DNA from: Mycolicibacter hiberniae
GTDB lineage: Bacteria > Actinomycetota > Actinomycetes > Mycobacteriales > Mycobacteriaceae
Length of the DNA: 64,000 nucleotides
Direction of reading: 5' to 3'
NCBI RefSeq assembly: GCF_010729485.1
Contig: NZ_AP022609.1
Location: 2,604,001-2,668,000, forward strand
Shown: piece after piece, positions 23,923 to 31,296 of the stretch
Position numbering within the stretch: the first letter of the stretch is position 1
How the letters are laid out: each line of letters starts with the position of its first letter
Notes under the pieces: generated by a model
What the model was told of the DNA's origin: nothing
The model's database searches: none
The model's input: only the letters and a program-made list of their open reading frames with translations
Translations under genes and position numbers: made by a program

Positions 23923-24321
23923 ATAGAGCCGGTCGAGATCAACGCCGGCCCGTGGTATCTGCGGATGCCACGGGCCGACGACCGGGTCGATGATCGCCCG
24001 AGTCTTGCCGACCTGGGTGAGACGGATCCGGACTACGTGGCCAAGGCCGCCCTCGGGTGGGCCGGCGAGACGCGCTATCTGTGGGCGGTGTGCGAGCCCA
24101 CGACGGGCGAGCTGCTGGCCGAGGTGACGCTGGATCCGGTCTCGGGGGAAATCAGCACCCGCCACCGGGCGGGCCACAAAGACGCCGCTCAGACCGGGGC
24201 ACAGTCGGTGTCCCGTTTTGCCGCAGGCGCTTTAGGGATGACGGTGGTGAGCGCCGGCGGGGTGGGTGGCCCGGTTTCGAGCGATGTAAAACCAGATCGA
24301 GCCGACGATCGCCAAGACTAG
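23923..24321 (+). CDS. Small unrecognised protein, possibly GNAT-related, non-standard start
   Basis: The reading frame encodes a protein-like sequence from IEPVEINAGPWYLR through DYVAKAALGWAGETRYLWAV to GELLAEVTLDP. The pattern resembles the N-terminal part of GNAT acetyltransferases, but I cannot name it. No ATG, GTG or TTG lies upstream of this segment in frame. The only well-placed candidate is ATA at 23923, six bases after GAGGAG. An ATG at 23965 would cut into the apparent domain. The 3' end overlaps the convergent membrane-protein gene by 90 bases, so the C-terminal tail may not be original. Confidence 0.5.
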   Translation: MEPVEINAGPWYLRMPRADDRVDDRPSLADLGETDPDYVAKAALGWAGETRYLWAVCEPTTGELLAEVTLDPVSGEISTRHRAGHKDAAQTGAQSVSRFAAGALGMTVVSAGGVGGPVSSDVKPDRADDRQD

Positions 24322-24510
24322 AGCCACGATCCCGAAACCCAGGGTCCACTGACCGTTCTGCTGCGCGGCGGCACACAGCGCGCCCACCAATGCAGCCGTG
24401 GCCATCAGCAGCACGGCCAGCGCCGGCAGCTCATGACCGTCCTTGAACACCAGCCCGGTCCGCGGTCGCGTGGTGCGCCGTCGGTCGATTCCTTCCTCGG
24501 TGTCGTCCAT
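24232..24510 (-). CDS. Small two-helix membrane protein, SigF target
   Basis: A 92-residue protein with a charged N-terminus, the segment FKDGHELPA and two TM helices (about 31-51 and 57-77). The tail is His-rich (AHHRHP). I do not recognise a named family. A SigF-type promoter ends ten bases before its ATG, so the mRNA would be almost leaderless. The general-stress promoter is the only clue to function. Confidence 0.7.
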   Translation of the reverse strand: MDDTEEGIDRRRTTRPRTGLVFKDGHELPALAVLLMATAALVGALCAAAQQNGQWTLGFGIVALVLAIVGSIWFYIARNRATHPAGAHHRHP

Positions 24511-24520
24511 GCGACTGTCT

Positions 24521-24546
24521 GTACCCGAGGCGCGGTCCCCCGAAAC
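24521..24546 (-). promoter_or_regulatory. SigF-type promoter for the 24232-24510 gene
   Basis: GTTT (24543-24546) and GGGTAC (24521-24526), spacer 16, minus strand. Ten bases separate it from the ATG at 24510. Confidence 0.75.
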
Positions 24547-24557
24547 CCCGACGGACC

Positions 24558-25544
24558 CTAGGCCGCGGCGTCGCGCAGCGCCGCCAACAGCGGTCCGGCA
24601 GCCTCTTCGAAGAAGGCCTCCTGGGATTCGCCACCGATCTGGATCAACGCGATGTCGGTGAATCCTGCTTCCCGATAGGCGCCCACGGCCTCGACGATCG
24701 CGTCCAGATCCGGACCGCACGGGATCGCCGCCGCGACGTCCTCGGGCGTCACGTAGCGAGTGGCCGCCGCGAACGCCGCCGGGGTGGGCAGCTCCGCGTT
24801 GACCGGCCAACCGCCGCCGAACCAGCGAAACTGCTCGTGAGCGCGCTGCACTGCCGTGTCGCGGTCGGAATCCCAGCACACCGGCAACTGCCCGACGATG
24901 CGTCCGCCGGGCAGCCCGGTCCCCTGCCGCGCGGCGTGCCAGGAGTGCACCAATTGGCGGTCGGGTTGCACCGCGATCAGGTGATCGGCGGCTGCGGCGA
25001 ACCTCTCGACGCCCTTGGGGCCCGACATCGCGACGGCAAGCGCTACCGGGATGTCGGGGAGGTCCCACAACCGCGCCTGGTCGACGTGGAAGTGATCGCC
25101 GTCGTGGTTGACCGTCTCACCCATGAGCAGTTCGCGGATGATCTTGATCGCTTCAGTGAGCATGGCTTGGCGCCGCGCAAGATTGGGCCAGCCGGGGCCG
25201 GTCACGATGTGCTCGTTGAGGTTCTCGCCGCTGCCCAGGCCCAGGGTGAAGCGGCCCTCGGCGAGGATCTGCACGGTGGCCGCCTGCTGGGCCACGATCG
25301 CCGGGTGATATCGCATGGTGGGACAGGTCACGTAGCTGTACAGGTCCAGCTGGGCGGTGGCGTGGGCGACCGCACCCAGCAACGCCCAGGCGTTGGGAGC
25401 ATGCCCCTGCGATGCCAGCCAGGGCGAAAAGTGATCGCTGCACACCGCGAAATCGAAGCCGTGTTCCTCGGCCGCAACCGCGCAGCGCACCAATTCGGCG
25501 GGGCCGTTCTGCTCGGTCATCAGGGTGTAGCCGAAGCGTGTCAT
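24558..25544 (-). CDS. LLM-class F420-dependent oxidoreductase (TIGR03557 type)
   Basis: A 328-residue luciferase-like TIM-barrel protein starting MTRFGYTLMTEQNGP. Family segments are DFAVCSDHFSPW, LGLGSGENLNEH and the substrate-side GPGWP. Relatives include F420-dependent glucose-6-phosphate dehydrogenase, so it probably uses coenzyme F420; the substrate is unknown. The start is set by a SigF-type promoter whose -10 ends nine bases before the ATG. It is divergent from the diiron-protein gene. Confidence 0.88.
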   Translation of the reverse strand: MTRFGYTLMTEQNGPAELVRCAVAAEEHGFDFAVCSDHFSPWLASQGHAPNAWALLGAVAHATAQLDLYSYVTCPTMRYHPAIVAQQAATVQILAEGRFTLGLGSGENLNEHIVTGPGWPNLARRQAMLTEAIKIIRELLMGETVNHDGDHFHVDQARLWDLPDIPVALAVAMSGPKGVERFAAAADHLIAVQPDRQLVHSWHAARQGTGLPGGRIVGQLPVCWDSDRDTAVQRAHEQFRWFGGGWPVNAELPTPAAFAAATRYVTPEDVAAAIPCGPDLDAIVEAVGAYREAGFTDIALIQIGGESQEAFFEEAAGPLLAALRDAAA

Positions 25545-25553
25545 GCGGGCGGG

Positions 25554-25578
25554 GTACCCACGGTCGATTCGGCGAAAC
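25554..25578 (-). promoter_or_regulatory. SigF-type promoter for the LLM oxidoreductase
   Basis: GTTT (25575-25578) and GGGTAC (25554-25559), spacer 15, minus strand, ending nine bases before the ATG. It is one half of a divergent pair with 25588-25614. Confidence 0.82.
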
Positions 25579-25587
25579 GGCACCACC

Positions 25588-25614
25588 GTTTGGTGAGGCG
25601 GGTGTGCGGGGTAC
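25588..25614 (+). promoter_or_regulatory. SigF-type promoter for the diiron-protein gene
   Basis: GTTT (25588-25591) and GGGTAC (25609-25614), spacer 17, plus strand. Eight bases separate it from the GTG at 25623, implying a leaderless message. Confidence 0.8.
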
Positions 25615-25622
25615 CCGCGAAG

Positions 25623-26627
25623 GTGCCCACTGCAGCGATTCAGACCGAAGCGACCCTGCCCGCGGATTGCGGGCCCCTGTCGGCGACGGTGTGCCGGCTG
25701 CTGCGCCGGCCGCCCGGGACGTCACCCGGGCCGCTGCCCCCCACCGGCGTCGACGGCTATGCGCGAGACCTGCAACTGGCGCTCTACGTCTGCTACGAGC
25801 TGCACTACCGGGGCTTCGCCGGCGTGGACCCCGGCTGGGAATGGGACGCCACGTTGTTGGCGCTGCGCGCCGAACTCGAGCGGGCGTTTCTCGACCGGGT
25901 GCGCAGTGATGTCGGCCCTGTGCCCGCGTCCGCGTCCGCCAGCGCCACGATGGATGCTGCCGCAACGGAGCCGCTGCGCGGTACCGGGCCGTCCTGGTAC
26001 CTGCGCGACCACGGCACCTGGGACCAGGCTCGCGAATACTTCGTGCACCGCTCGCTGTATCACCTCAAGGAAGGTGATCCGCACGCCTGGGTGATCCCGC
26101 GGCTCACGGGCCAGGCCAAGGCCTCGTTCGTCGCGGTCGAGTTCGACGAGTACGGCGCCGGACGGGGCGCGCGGGTGCACCAGCAACTGTTCGCCGATCT
26201 GCTCACCGCCGCCGGCCTGGATGCCGGGTACCTCGCCTACCTCGACGTGGTTCCCGCCGAGTCGCTGGCAGTGGTCAATCTGATGTCGCTGTTCGGGCTG
26301 CATCGTCGCTGGCGGGGCGCGGCCGCCGGACACTTCGCCGCCACCGAGATCACGTCGCCCCCCGGCTCGAGCCGAATGGTGGCGGCGTTGCGCCGCTTCG
26401 GTGCACCGGATGCCTGCGTGGCGTTCTATGCAGAGCACGTCGAGGCCGACGCAGTGCACGAACAGGTGGTCCGCGCAGACGTGATCGGCGACCTGTTAGA
26501 CCATTCTCCGCAGCTGGAGACCGATGTCGTGTTCGGTATCCGTGCTCACGATGCTGTGGAAAGTCGGCTCGCCGATGTCATGATATCAGCCTGGTCAGCG
26601 GGACGCTCATCGCTGCTGACAAACTGA
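25623..26627 (+). CDS. Iron-containing redox enzyme family protein (heme-oxygenase-like diiron fold)
   Basis: A 334-residue, mainly helical protein of the heme-oxygenase-like diiron oxidase type. The segments WDQAREYFVHRSLYHL and VAVEFDEYGAGRGARVHQ contain the Glu and His residues expected to bind two irons. YAEHVEADAVHEQV near the C-terminus adds further ligands. The GTG start is set by the SigF-type promoter eight bases upstream and lacks a good ribosome site. Substrate unknown. Family members are often encoded near CDGSH and HemK2-type genes, which occur here at 31.9-32.8 kb. Confidence 0.82.
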   Translation: MPTAAIQTEATLPADCGPLSATVCRLLRRPPGTSPGPLPPTGVDGYARDLQLALYVCYELHYRGFAGVDPGWEWDATLLALRAELERAFLDRVRSDVGPVPASASASATMDAAATEPLRGTGPSWYLRDHGTWDQAREYFVHRSLYHLKEGDPHAWVIPRLTGQAKASFVAVEFDEYGAGRGARVHQQLFADLLTAAGLDAGYLAYLDVVPAESLAVVNLMSLFGLHRRWRGAAAGHFAATEITSPPGSSRMVAALRRFGAPDACVAFYAEHVEADAVHEQVVRADVIGDLLDHSPQLETDVVFGIRAHDAVESRLADVMISAWSAGRSSLLTN

Positions 26628-26713
26628 AAGTTAAGGTTTAACTGGGAGTTTCCCGAAATGTCGATCGATCCCTTTACCGATCGAAGCGAAAGTCGGTAAC
26701 GTCTGGATTCTCC

Positions 26714-26803
26714 GGTTGAGCTCACAGCCGCAGTGAAGCGTCACCATGTCTGATTACGTTGACGTGATCCAACAGCACGATTCGTCGACTGATGGAGCCG
26801 AGC
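26714..26803 (+). promoter_or_regulatory. 5' leader of STAS gene 1, related to that of STAS gene 2
   Basis: The leader shares ordered blocks with 43866-44002: GGTTGAG, ACAGCC, GCGTCACC, a GACG(T/C)GATCCA block and CTGATGGAGC just before the start. It has no strong SigF-type promoter. It may be a conserved regulatory leader or simply homology left from gene duplication. Confidence 0.5.
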
Positions 26804-27238
26804 ATGACCACCATCGATTTTTCGCAGAACGCATTCGCCGCGCCCGCAACAGAAGCCACCCAGGTCTGGCGGAGTCATACCGCCCGGTTCACCGTCCGTT
26901 GGGGCCGCACGGGTGCCGTTGTCGCCGTCAGCGGAGAGGTCGACGCGGTGAACGCCAGCCCTTTCGCCGACTACGCGCAACGTTGCGCCGAATGCTGCGA
27001 ATGGCTGGTTGTCGACTTGGCGGAGCTGACATTTATTGGCACGACAGGCTTTTCGGCTCTGCAATCGATCAGCGCGCGGTGCGAAAGTGCGCAGACCAAG
27101 TTCAAGGTCGTCGCAAGCCCCGCACTGTCGAACCTCCTGCGAATCTGTGACCCGCAGTCGCGCCTTCCGCTGGTGGCGTCGCTGACAGAAGCACTGGCCG
27201 ACGTTCAGCGGTCGGGCCCGCTTCGCCTGGTGCCCTAA
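26804..27238 (+). CDS. STAS-domain anti-anti-sigma factor homolog 1
   Basis: A 144-residue single STAS domain protein of the RsbV type. RWGRTGAVVAVSGEVDAVNAS opens the fold. The usual phosphoacceptor loop reads FIGTTGFSAL, so two Thr are available. Cysteines occur at CAECCEW, ARCES and LLRICDP, raising the chance of redox control as described for RsfA. It probably binds an RsbW-type anti-sigma factor and frees SigF. The ATG at 26804 follows GGAG by six bases. Confidence 0.85.
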   Translation: MTTIDFSQNAFAAPATEATQVWRSHTARFTVRWGRTGAVVAVSGEVDAVNASPFADYAQRCAECCEWLVVDLAELTFIGTTGFSALQSISARCESAQTKFKVVASPALSNLLRICDPQSRLPLVASLTEALADVQRSGPLRLVP

Positions 27239-27321
27239 CAGTCCTCACCCCACCGTCGGCGGAGCCCTCGGCCGCCACCGAGTGGTCGCTCGGCTGCGCG
27301 TTTCCTTCGCCCTGTGCTCTG

Positions 27322-27346
27322 CGTCGGAAAGCCACTGGATGGGTAT
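27322..27346 (+). promoter_or_regulatory. Weak SigF-like promoter for the HAD phosphatase gene
   Basis: GGGTAT (27341-27346) is a perfect -10, but the -35 is only GTCG (27322-27325) at spacer 15. Low certainty. Confidence 0.35.
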
Positions 27347-27383
27347 CCAGCCAGGAACATCGGCGACGGGAAGGACAACACAC

Positions 27384-28070
27384 GTGGGTGGGCAACCGGC
27401 CGTGCTGTTCGACATCGACGGCACCCTCGTCGATTCCAACTACCTACATGTGTATGCCTGGCAACGTTCGTTCGCCGAGCTGCACATCGAGGTGGAATGC
27501 TGGCGCATCCACCGCGCCATCGGCATGGACGGCGCGGAGCTGGTGCGCACATTGTCCGGCGATGCCGATGAGGATGTTCGCCAACGGCTCCACGGCCTGC
27601 ACTCGCGCTACTACCTTGAGTCCGCGGAACTGCTCGCACCACTTCCGGGAGCTCGCGCACTTCTGGAATCGGTTGCCGCCTTGGGCCTTCCGGTGGTGCT
27701 GGCCACTTCTGCCCCAGAGGACGAGCTGGCGGTCCTGCGCAAGGTCCTGGCTTGCGACGAGCTGATCGCGGCAGTCACCTCATCAGCCGATGTCGACGTC
27801 GCCAAGCCGCACCCGGGCATCATCGGCGTCGCACTGGATCGCGTCGGCGCCACGGCTGAAAGTGCGGTCTTTGTGGGCGACGCGGTCTGGGACGCGAAGG
27901 CATGCGCGCGTGCGGGCGTGGTCAGCATCGGCCTGCTCAGCGGCGGCGTATGCCGCTCTGAGCTGGACAACGCCGGGGCCGCTGCCGTTTTCGACAATGC
28001 CGAGGATCTGTCGGCACACCTGGATCAGACGCCGATCTGCGAGTTCGCCAGCGGCCGCGGCCCGCAGTGA
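27384..28070 (+). CDS. HAD-superfamily phosphatase, beta-phosphoglucomutase/PGPase type
   Basis: A 228-residue HAD hydrolase. Motif I is FDIDGTLVDSN, motif II is the Ser in LATSAPED, motif III is the Lys in VAKPHPG, and motif IV is FVGDAVWDAKA. It dephosphorylates a small sugar phosphate or phosphoglycolate-like substrate; the exact one cannot be assigned. GTG start with GGAAGGA eight bases upstream. Confidence 0.88.
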   Translation: MGGQPAVLFDIDGTLVDSNYLHVYAWQRSFAELHIEVECWRIHRAIGMDGAELVRTLSGDADEDVRQRLHGLHSRYYLESAELLAPLPGARALLESVAALGLPVVLATSAPEDELAVLRKVLACDELIAAVTSSADVDVAKPHPGIIGVALDRVGATAESAVFVGDAVWDAKACARAGVVSIGLLSGGVCRSELDNAGAAAVFDNAEDLSAHLDQTPICEFASGRGPQ

Positions 28071-28107
28071 ATTACGGCCGTGCCGCGGGACGGCCGCCGA
28101 GAGTCGG

Positions 28108-28521
28108 CTACTTTCCCCGGACCCGGCGGTTGTGCTTCTTGATCGCCGTGACCAGCTCCGACTTTCGCATCGTCGAGCGTCCGGGAATGTCCAGCCGCCG
28201 GGCAAGGTCGAGCAGGTGCCTCTTGCTGGCGTTGGCGTCGACGCCCTCCGCTGACCGTCCGGAGTTGTTCGGCCCGCCGCCGGCCGCGAGCTGGTCCGAG
28301 GGGCCACGCTTCTTCTTCGGCTCCCAATGGTCGCCCACCTTCTCGAAACTGTGCTTGAGCGCTGCGTAGGCGACCCGGTGGGCGCGCTGCTCGCTCCCGT
28401 ACTCCTTGGCCGCAGCATCATGGGCTTTGGCGAAGGTGCGTTGCGCCTTGGCGCTGGAACGCTGCAGCGTAGTGGGCAACTCGCCGCGTTTGGCGGTGCC
28501 GCTTTTCGTCGTCTTGGGCAT
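28108..28521 (-). CDS. ChaB-domain protein with C-terminal Rho_N-like domain
   Basis: A 137-residue basic protein. Residues 12-70 match ChaB (GELPTTLQRSSAKAQ to FEKVGDHWEPK). After a Gly-rich linker, the C-terminus (ASKRHLLDLARRLDIPGRS) resembles the Rho N-terminal or SAP-like nucleic-acid-binding domain. It may bind RNA or DNA under stress. GGAGG lies upstream of the ATG, and a SigF-like promoter precedes it. Confidence 0.82.
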   Translation of the reverse strand: MPKTTKSGTAKRGELPTTLQRSSAKAQRTFAKAHDAAAKEYGSEQRAHRVAYAALKHSFEKVGDHWEPKKKRGPSDQLAAGGGPNNSGRSAEGVDANASKRHLLDLARRLDIPGRSTMRKSELVTAIKKHNRRVRGK

Positions 28522-28553
28522 AAGACCTCCAATAGCGATCCGACGCCTCCGGG

Positions 28554-28578
28554 ATACCCACCGGGTCCGGCCGGAAAT
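28554..28578 (-). promoter_or_regulatory. SigF-type promoter for the ChaB-domain gene
   Basis: ATTT (28575-28578) and GGGTAT (28554-28559), spacer 15, minus strand. One -35 mismatch. It is divergent from 28640-28665. Confidence 0.65.
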
Positions 28579-28639
28579 CCTCTGCCACATCCGTGCGGAT
28601 GCTCAAACCTCGCGCCCGAGGCCGGTTTCTGCGAATCAG

Positions 28640-28665
28640 GTTTGAAATGGCTTTGCCAGGGGAAT
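28640..28665 (+). promoter_or_regulatory. SigF-type promoter for the 28694 and DUF6131 genes
   Basis: GTTT (28640-28643) and GGGAAT (28660-28665), spacer 16, plus strand. One -10 mismatch. Confidence 0.6.
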
Positions 28666-28693
28666 GTTGGCCCTACAGGTGAATGGAGGACGG

Positions 28694-28927
28694 ATGCGCT
28701 TCGGTGGATTGGCCGGGACGGTGGTGCTGCTTTGGTTGCTCATCGGCGCCTTCGCGGCATGGCAGCGCGGGTACTTCCACGAGGGCCCGACCAGTTGCGC
28801 ATCGGCCGGAACCATCGCCGTCACCGTCTTGGCCGGCCCGCTGAACTATGCGGGCGTGAAGCCTGTGGTCTCGGATTGCCGTTTACCGCAGCCCTCTTCG
28901 CTGGATGCGGTCAGTTTCATTGTGTGA
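28694..28927 (+). CDS. Small exported or membrane-anchored protein
   Basis: A 77-residue protein with an N-terminal hydrophobic helix (about 5-25) that could be a signal anchor. A short extracytoplasmic part contains two Cys (TSCASAG and VSDCRLP) that could form a disulfide. Family not recognised. GGAGG upstream fixes the ATG. It shares a SigF-like promoter with the DUF6131 gene 15 bases downstream. Confidence 0.7.
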   Translation: MRFGGLAGTVVLLWLLIGAFAAWQRGYFHEGPTSCASAGTIAVTVLAGPLNYAGVKPVVSDCRLPQPSSLDAVSFIV

Positions 28928-28942
28928 GAGAAGGGATTAGTG

Positions 28943-29098
28943 ATGATTGCCCTCGGAGTAATCCTGATTATTCTGGCGCTCATCTTCAAAATCAACATCC
29001 TGTGGACGGTCGGCATCATTCTGCTGATCGTCGGCGCGGCACTGTGGCTTCTGGGCGCGGTCGGGCGCCCGGTAGCCGGCCGGCGCTACTGGTATTGA
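28943..29098 (+). CDS. DUF6131-type small hydrophobic membrane protein, copy 1
   Basis: Only 51 residues: two TM helices (about 2-15 and 21-42) joined by FKINILW and ending GRPVAGRRYWY. AGAAGG lies eight bases before the ATG. It closely resembles the protein encoded at 46515-46670 on the other strand. Function unknown. Confidence 0.78.
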   Translation: MIALGVILIILALIFKINILWTVGIILLIVGAALWLLGAVGRPVAGRRYWY

Positions 29099-29202
29099 TC
29101 GGTACTCACGGCACGCCGGACGCCCCCGGACCGCGCCTCGCGCTGATGGATTCGAGCCTGCGCTGCGGCTCGTTCACGCGCGGATAGACGGGGCTGGGTG
29201 CG

Positions 29203-30147
29203 ATGACGGTCACCGCCGATCTTCAGCGCGGCCCTGCGGGGCACATCGCCCTGTTCTACCGGTCACCGCAGGAGTATCTCGACTACCTGGTGCCGTTCGT
29301 CGCCGACGGTGTGGCGGACGGGCAGCCCGTCTTGGTGGCGGTGCCCGGGCCGAACCTGTCGCGACTGCGCCAGGCCTTACCGGCGGACACCGCCGCGGCT
29401 GTGAGCCTGGTCGACATCGGCACCGTGGGGCGCAACCCCGGGCACGTACTGGGCGGGGTGCTGGGCACATTCGCCGACAGGCACCCCTCCGGTGCGGTAC
29501 GGATGGTTTGCGAGCTGGTCTGGCAGGGTCGGTCGGCACCGGAGTACCCGGCCTGCGTCCAGCATGAGGCTCTGGTCAACGAGGCCTTTGCCGGCCGGGA
29601 TGTCACCGTGCTGTGCCCCTACGACGCGGGCCTGGACTCGAAGATGCTCGCCGACGCCGAGATCACCCATCCCCGGCTCGGACGTGCCGGGCAACCAGAG
29701 CGAGCCAGTCCGGGCTTCGCACCCGACGCCGCGTGGGACCGCTACAACGAGCCGCTGCCGCCGAGCCCCACGGCGGCGAGCTACACGCTGCACCGGCTCA
29801 CCGATCTGGCCGGTGCCCGGCAGTTCTGCGCGAAGTACGCGCGCTGGTTCGGCTTCTCCGCCACCGATATCGCGGACTTGCAACTGATCGTCAATGAGCT
29901 GGCATCCAACAGCCTGCAGCACGGGCGCGGCCCGTGCACACTTCTGCTCTGGGACACCGGCGGCCAATTGGTCTGCCAGGCACGCGATCTGGGGCACCTG
30001 ACGGACCGATTGGCCGGTCGGCGGCCCTTCATCGATGGAGACGGGCACGGATGCGGCCTCTTCGTCGTCAACGCGACCGCGGACCTGGTCCGCATCCACA
30101 CGGCTGCTACGGGAACCACCGTGCAGGCGCACCTTCGGATGAGCTGA
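29203..30147 (+). CDS. RsbA-type anti-sigma regulator: MEDS sensor plus HATPase
   Basis: A 314-residue protein. The N-terminal MEDS (DcmR-like) sensory domain (about 12-165) starts HIALFYRSPQEYLDYLVPF. The C-terminal GHKL ATPase domain has the N-box LIVNELASNSLQHG and a GHGCGLFVVNATAD lid. It lacks a phosphoacceptor His domain, so it is probably a switch kinase or anti-sigma factor acting on a STAS partner. It is the second RsbW-like ATPase in the island. No clear SigF promoter precedes it. Confidence 0.83.
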   Translation: MTVTADLQRGPAGHIALFYRSPQEYLDYLVPFVADGVADGQPVLVAVPGPNLSRLRQALPADTAAAVSLVDIGTVGRNPGHVLGGVLGTFADRHPSGAVRMVCELVWQGRSAPEYPACVQHEALVNEAFAGRDVTVLCPYDAGLDSKMLADAEITHPRLGRAGQPERASPGFAPDAAWDRYNEPLPPSPTAASYTLHRLTDLAGARQFCAKYARWFGFSATDIADLQLIVNELASNSLQHGRGPCTLLLWDTGGQLVCQARDLGHLTDRLAGRRPFIDGDGHGCGLFVVNATADLVRIHTAATGTTVQAHLRMS

Positions 30148-30207
30148 CCGGCGTGCTGCGCCTCGGCCCGGCCGGGGCGTCATTCGCGCACGTGGCGCGC
30201 AGAGCAC

Positions 30208-30259
30208 CGGCGGGGTACCCGCTGCCCAGGAGAGCAGGCAGACAGCAGGTACCCCGCCG
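30208..30259. repeat. 12-bp perfect inverted repeat
   Basis: CGGCGGGGTACC (30208-30219) and GGTACCCCGCCG (30248-30259) enclose a 28-nt loop, 60 bases after the MEDS-HATPase stop. It could terminate that transcript. Confidence 0.6.
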
Positions 30260-30431
30260 ACGCGCGCGGTGACATAGCGGGCGGCAATGGCACACGCCGG
30301 TGGCGGCTGACCTCCAGACCGGTGCTGTGTCGAGCACCCGGGCCTGCACCGCCGCACCGTGAGGTGCCCGCGTACCACCGCTGCCATGGTGTTATCGCTG
30401 GAGCATCACCTCCTTCTTCGCGGCCTGGCAG

Positions 30432-30722
30432 TCACCGCGGTCTCGGAGGCGATCGCTGTGTCGCCCACACGGTCCCGCTGCGCTGCCGCGGTTCCCACCC
30501 GCACCGGGGCGGTACGAGTTCGGGCCAACCACGCCGCGCCGGACTGACGCCGGCGAGCGTGCGAAGACGAGGCCGGGCGACGGGCATTTCGGTGCGTGCC
30601 GCGGTGCAGGTCTGCGGTATCGCGGCGAACAGGCGCAACCATTCGGCGCGCACAATGTCCTCCGCTTCGTCGAGGACCTCCACGGACAGGGTGTCGGCGG
30701 TCGTGGTGCTCACCTCCTTCAC
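30432..30722 (-). CDS. Possible small gene or gene fragment downstream of hsp20
   Basis: From a GTG at 30722 the frame reads MKEVSTTTADTLSVEV and then DIVRAEWLRLFAAIPQ. For about 36 codons it shows normal high-GC third positions and looks like real protein. After about residue 45 it turns into Arg/Pro-rich sequence typical of an unselected frame. It follows hsp20 on the same strand. It may be a 3'-truncated or frameshifted gene; I do not recognise the family. Confidence 0.3.
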   Translation of the reverse strand: MKEVSTTTADTLSVEVLDEAEDIVRAEWLRLFAAIPQTCTAARTEMPVARPRLRTLAGVSPARRGWPELVPPRCGWEPRQRSGTVWATQRSPPRPR

Positions 30723-30754
30723 CGGGTAGCAGGCCGCCGCCCGGCCCCTCGCAA

Positions 30755-31174
30755 TCAGGCGTTGATGATCCGTTCGCCGTGCCCGCTGGCGATCTTGATG
30801 CGGCGCGGCTTCGCCTTCTCCGCGACCGGGATGGTCAGCCGTAGCACGCCGTCGTGGTAACTGGCCTGGATGTGTTCGGCGTCAAGGTTGTCGCCGAGGA
30901 ACAGTTGCCGGCTGAACACACCGCGCGGCCGCTCCGCGGACACCATTTCGCGGTTCTGGTCCAGGGGGCGTTCGGCGTGCACCGTCAGCACATTGCGTTC
31001 GACATCGAGATCCAAGGAATCTTCCGCGACGCCGGGCAGGTCGAATTCGACGATGAACTGGTCACCTTCGCGCCAGGCGTCCATGGGCATGACCGCCGGC
31101 CTGGCCGCGGTGCCCAACACCTGCTGGGTCCACCGGTCGAGATCACGCAACGGGTCCGTACGCATCAACATCAT
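30755..31174 (-). CDS. Hsp20 / alpha-crystallin small heat-shock protein
   Basis: A 139-residue Hsp20 with an alpha-crystallin domain (about 38-130). [20 protein letters not shown] opens it, [14 protein letters not shown] lies inside, and [12 protein letters not shown] is the conserved end. It is an ATP-independent chaperone holding unfolding proteins. AGGAGG lies upstream of two consecutive ATGs at 31174 and 31171. It is divergent from a MerR-type regulator, with palindromes between. Confidence 0.92.
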   Translation of the reverse strand: MMLMRTDPLRDLDRWTQQVLGTAARPAVMPMDAWREGDQFIVEFDLPGVAEDSLDLDVERNVLTVHAERPLDQNREMVSAERPRGVFSRQLFLGDNLDAEHIQASYHDGVLRLTIPVAEKAKPRRIKIASGHGERIINA

Positions 31175-31201
31175 CTCCACCTCCTAGTCCTACGGCAGAA
31201 C

Positions 31202-31223
31202 ATCTATTTCCGCCGACATAGAT
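31202..31223. promoter_or_regulatory. Dyad ATCTAT/ATAGAT upstream of hsp20
   Basis: Six-base arms at 31202-31207 and 31218-31223 with a 10-base spacer, between hsp20 and the central palindrome. Possible second regulator site. Confidence 0.35.
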
Positions 31224-31230
31224 TTTTATA

Positions 31231-31244
31231 TAGCACCAGTGCTA
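31231..31244. promoter_or_regulatory. Palindrome TAGCACCAGTGCTA in the hsp20/merR intergenic region
   Basis: The arms TAGCAC and GTGCTA are perfect with a 2-base centre, in an AT-rich stretch where promoters for both divergent genes would lie. The half-sites resemble those of CIRCE (TTAGCAC/GTGCTAA), but the spacing is far shorter. The likely ligand is the adjacent MerR-type protein. Confidence 0.55.
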
Positions 31245-31296
31245 GATTGCCGCAAGAGGTATCGACGGAGTTTTCGGCGAGTGGAAGCGCTACCCG

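Larger units (their letters stand above)
30148..30754. other. Region without a confident gene, rich in inverted repeats
   Basis: No open frame spanning this 600-bp stretch looks convincingly coding. It contains the 12-bp inverted repeat at 30208-30259, a smaller dyad GGTGCT/AGCACC near 30322-30339 and, at its right end, the start of a possible gene fragment. It may be decayed coding sequence. Confidence 0.6.

Noticed and set aside
26221..26240. GGGTAC inside the diiron-protein gene as a promoter
   Set aside because: No -35 at the right distance and no start codon downstream that would use it.
26746..27150. Open frame overlapping STAS gene 1 in another frame
   Set aside because: The STAS frame has conserved domain residues and a good ribosome site; the other product has no recognisable pattern.
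30208..30259. GGGTAC boxes as SigF promoters
   Set aside because: No GTTT-like -35 at 15-17 bases on either strand; the boxes are part of an inverted repeat.
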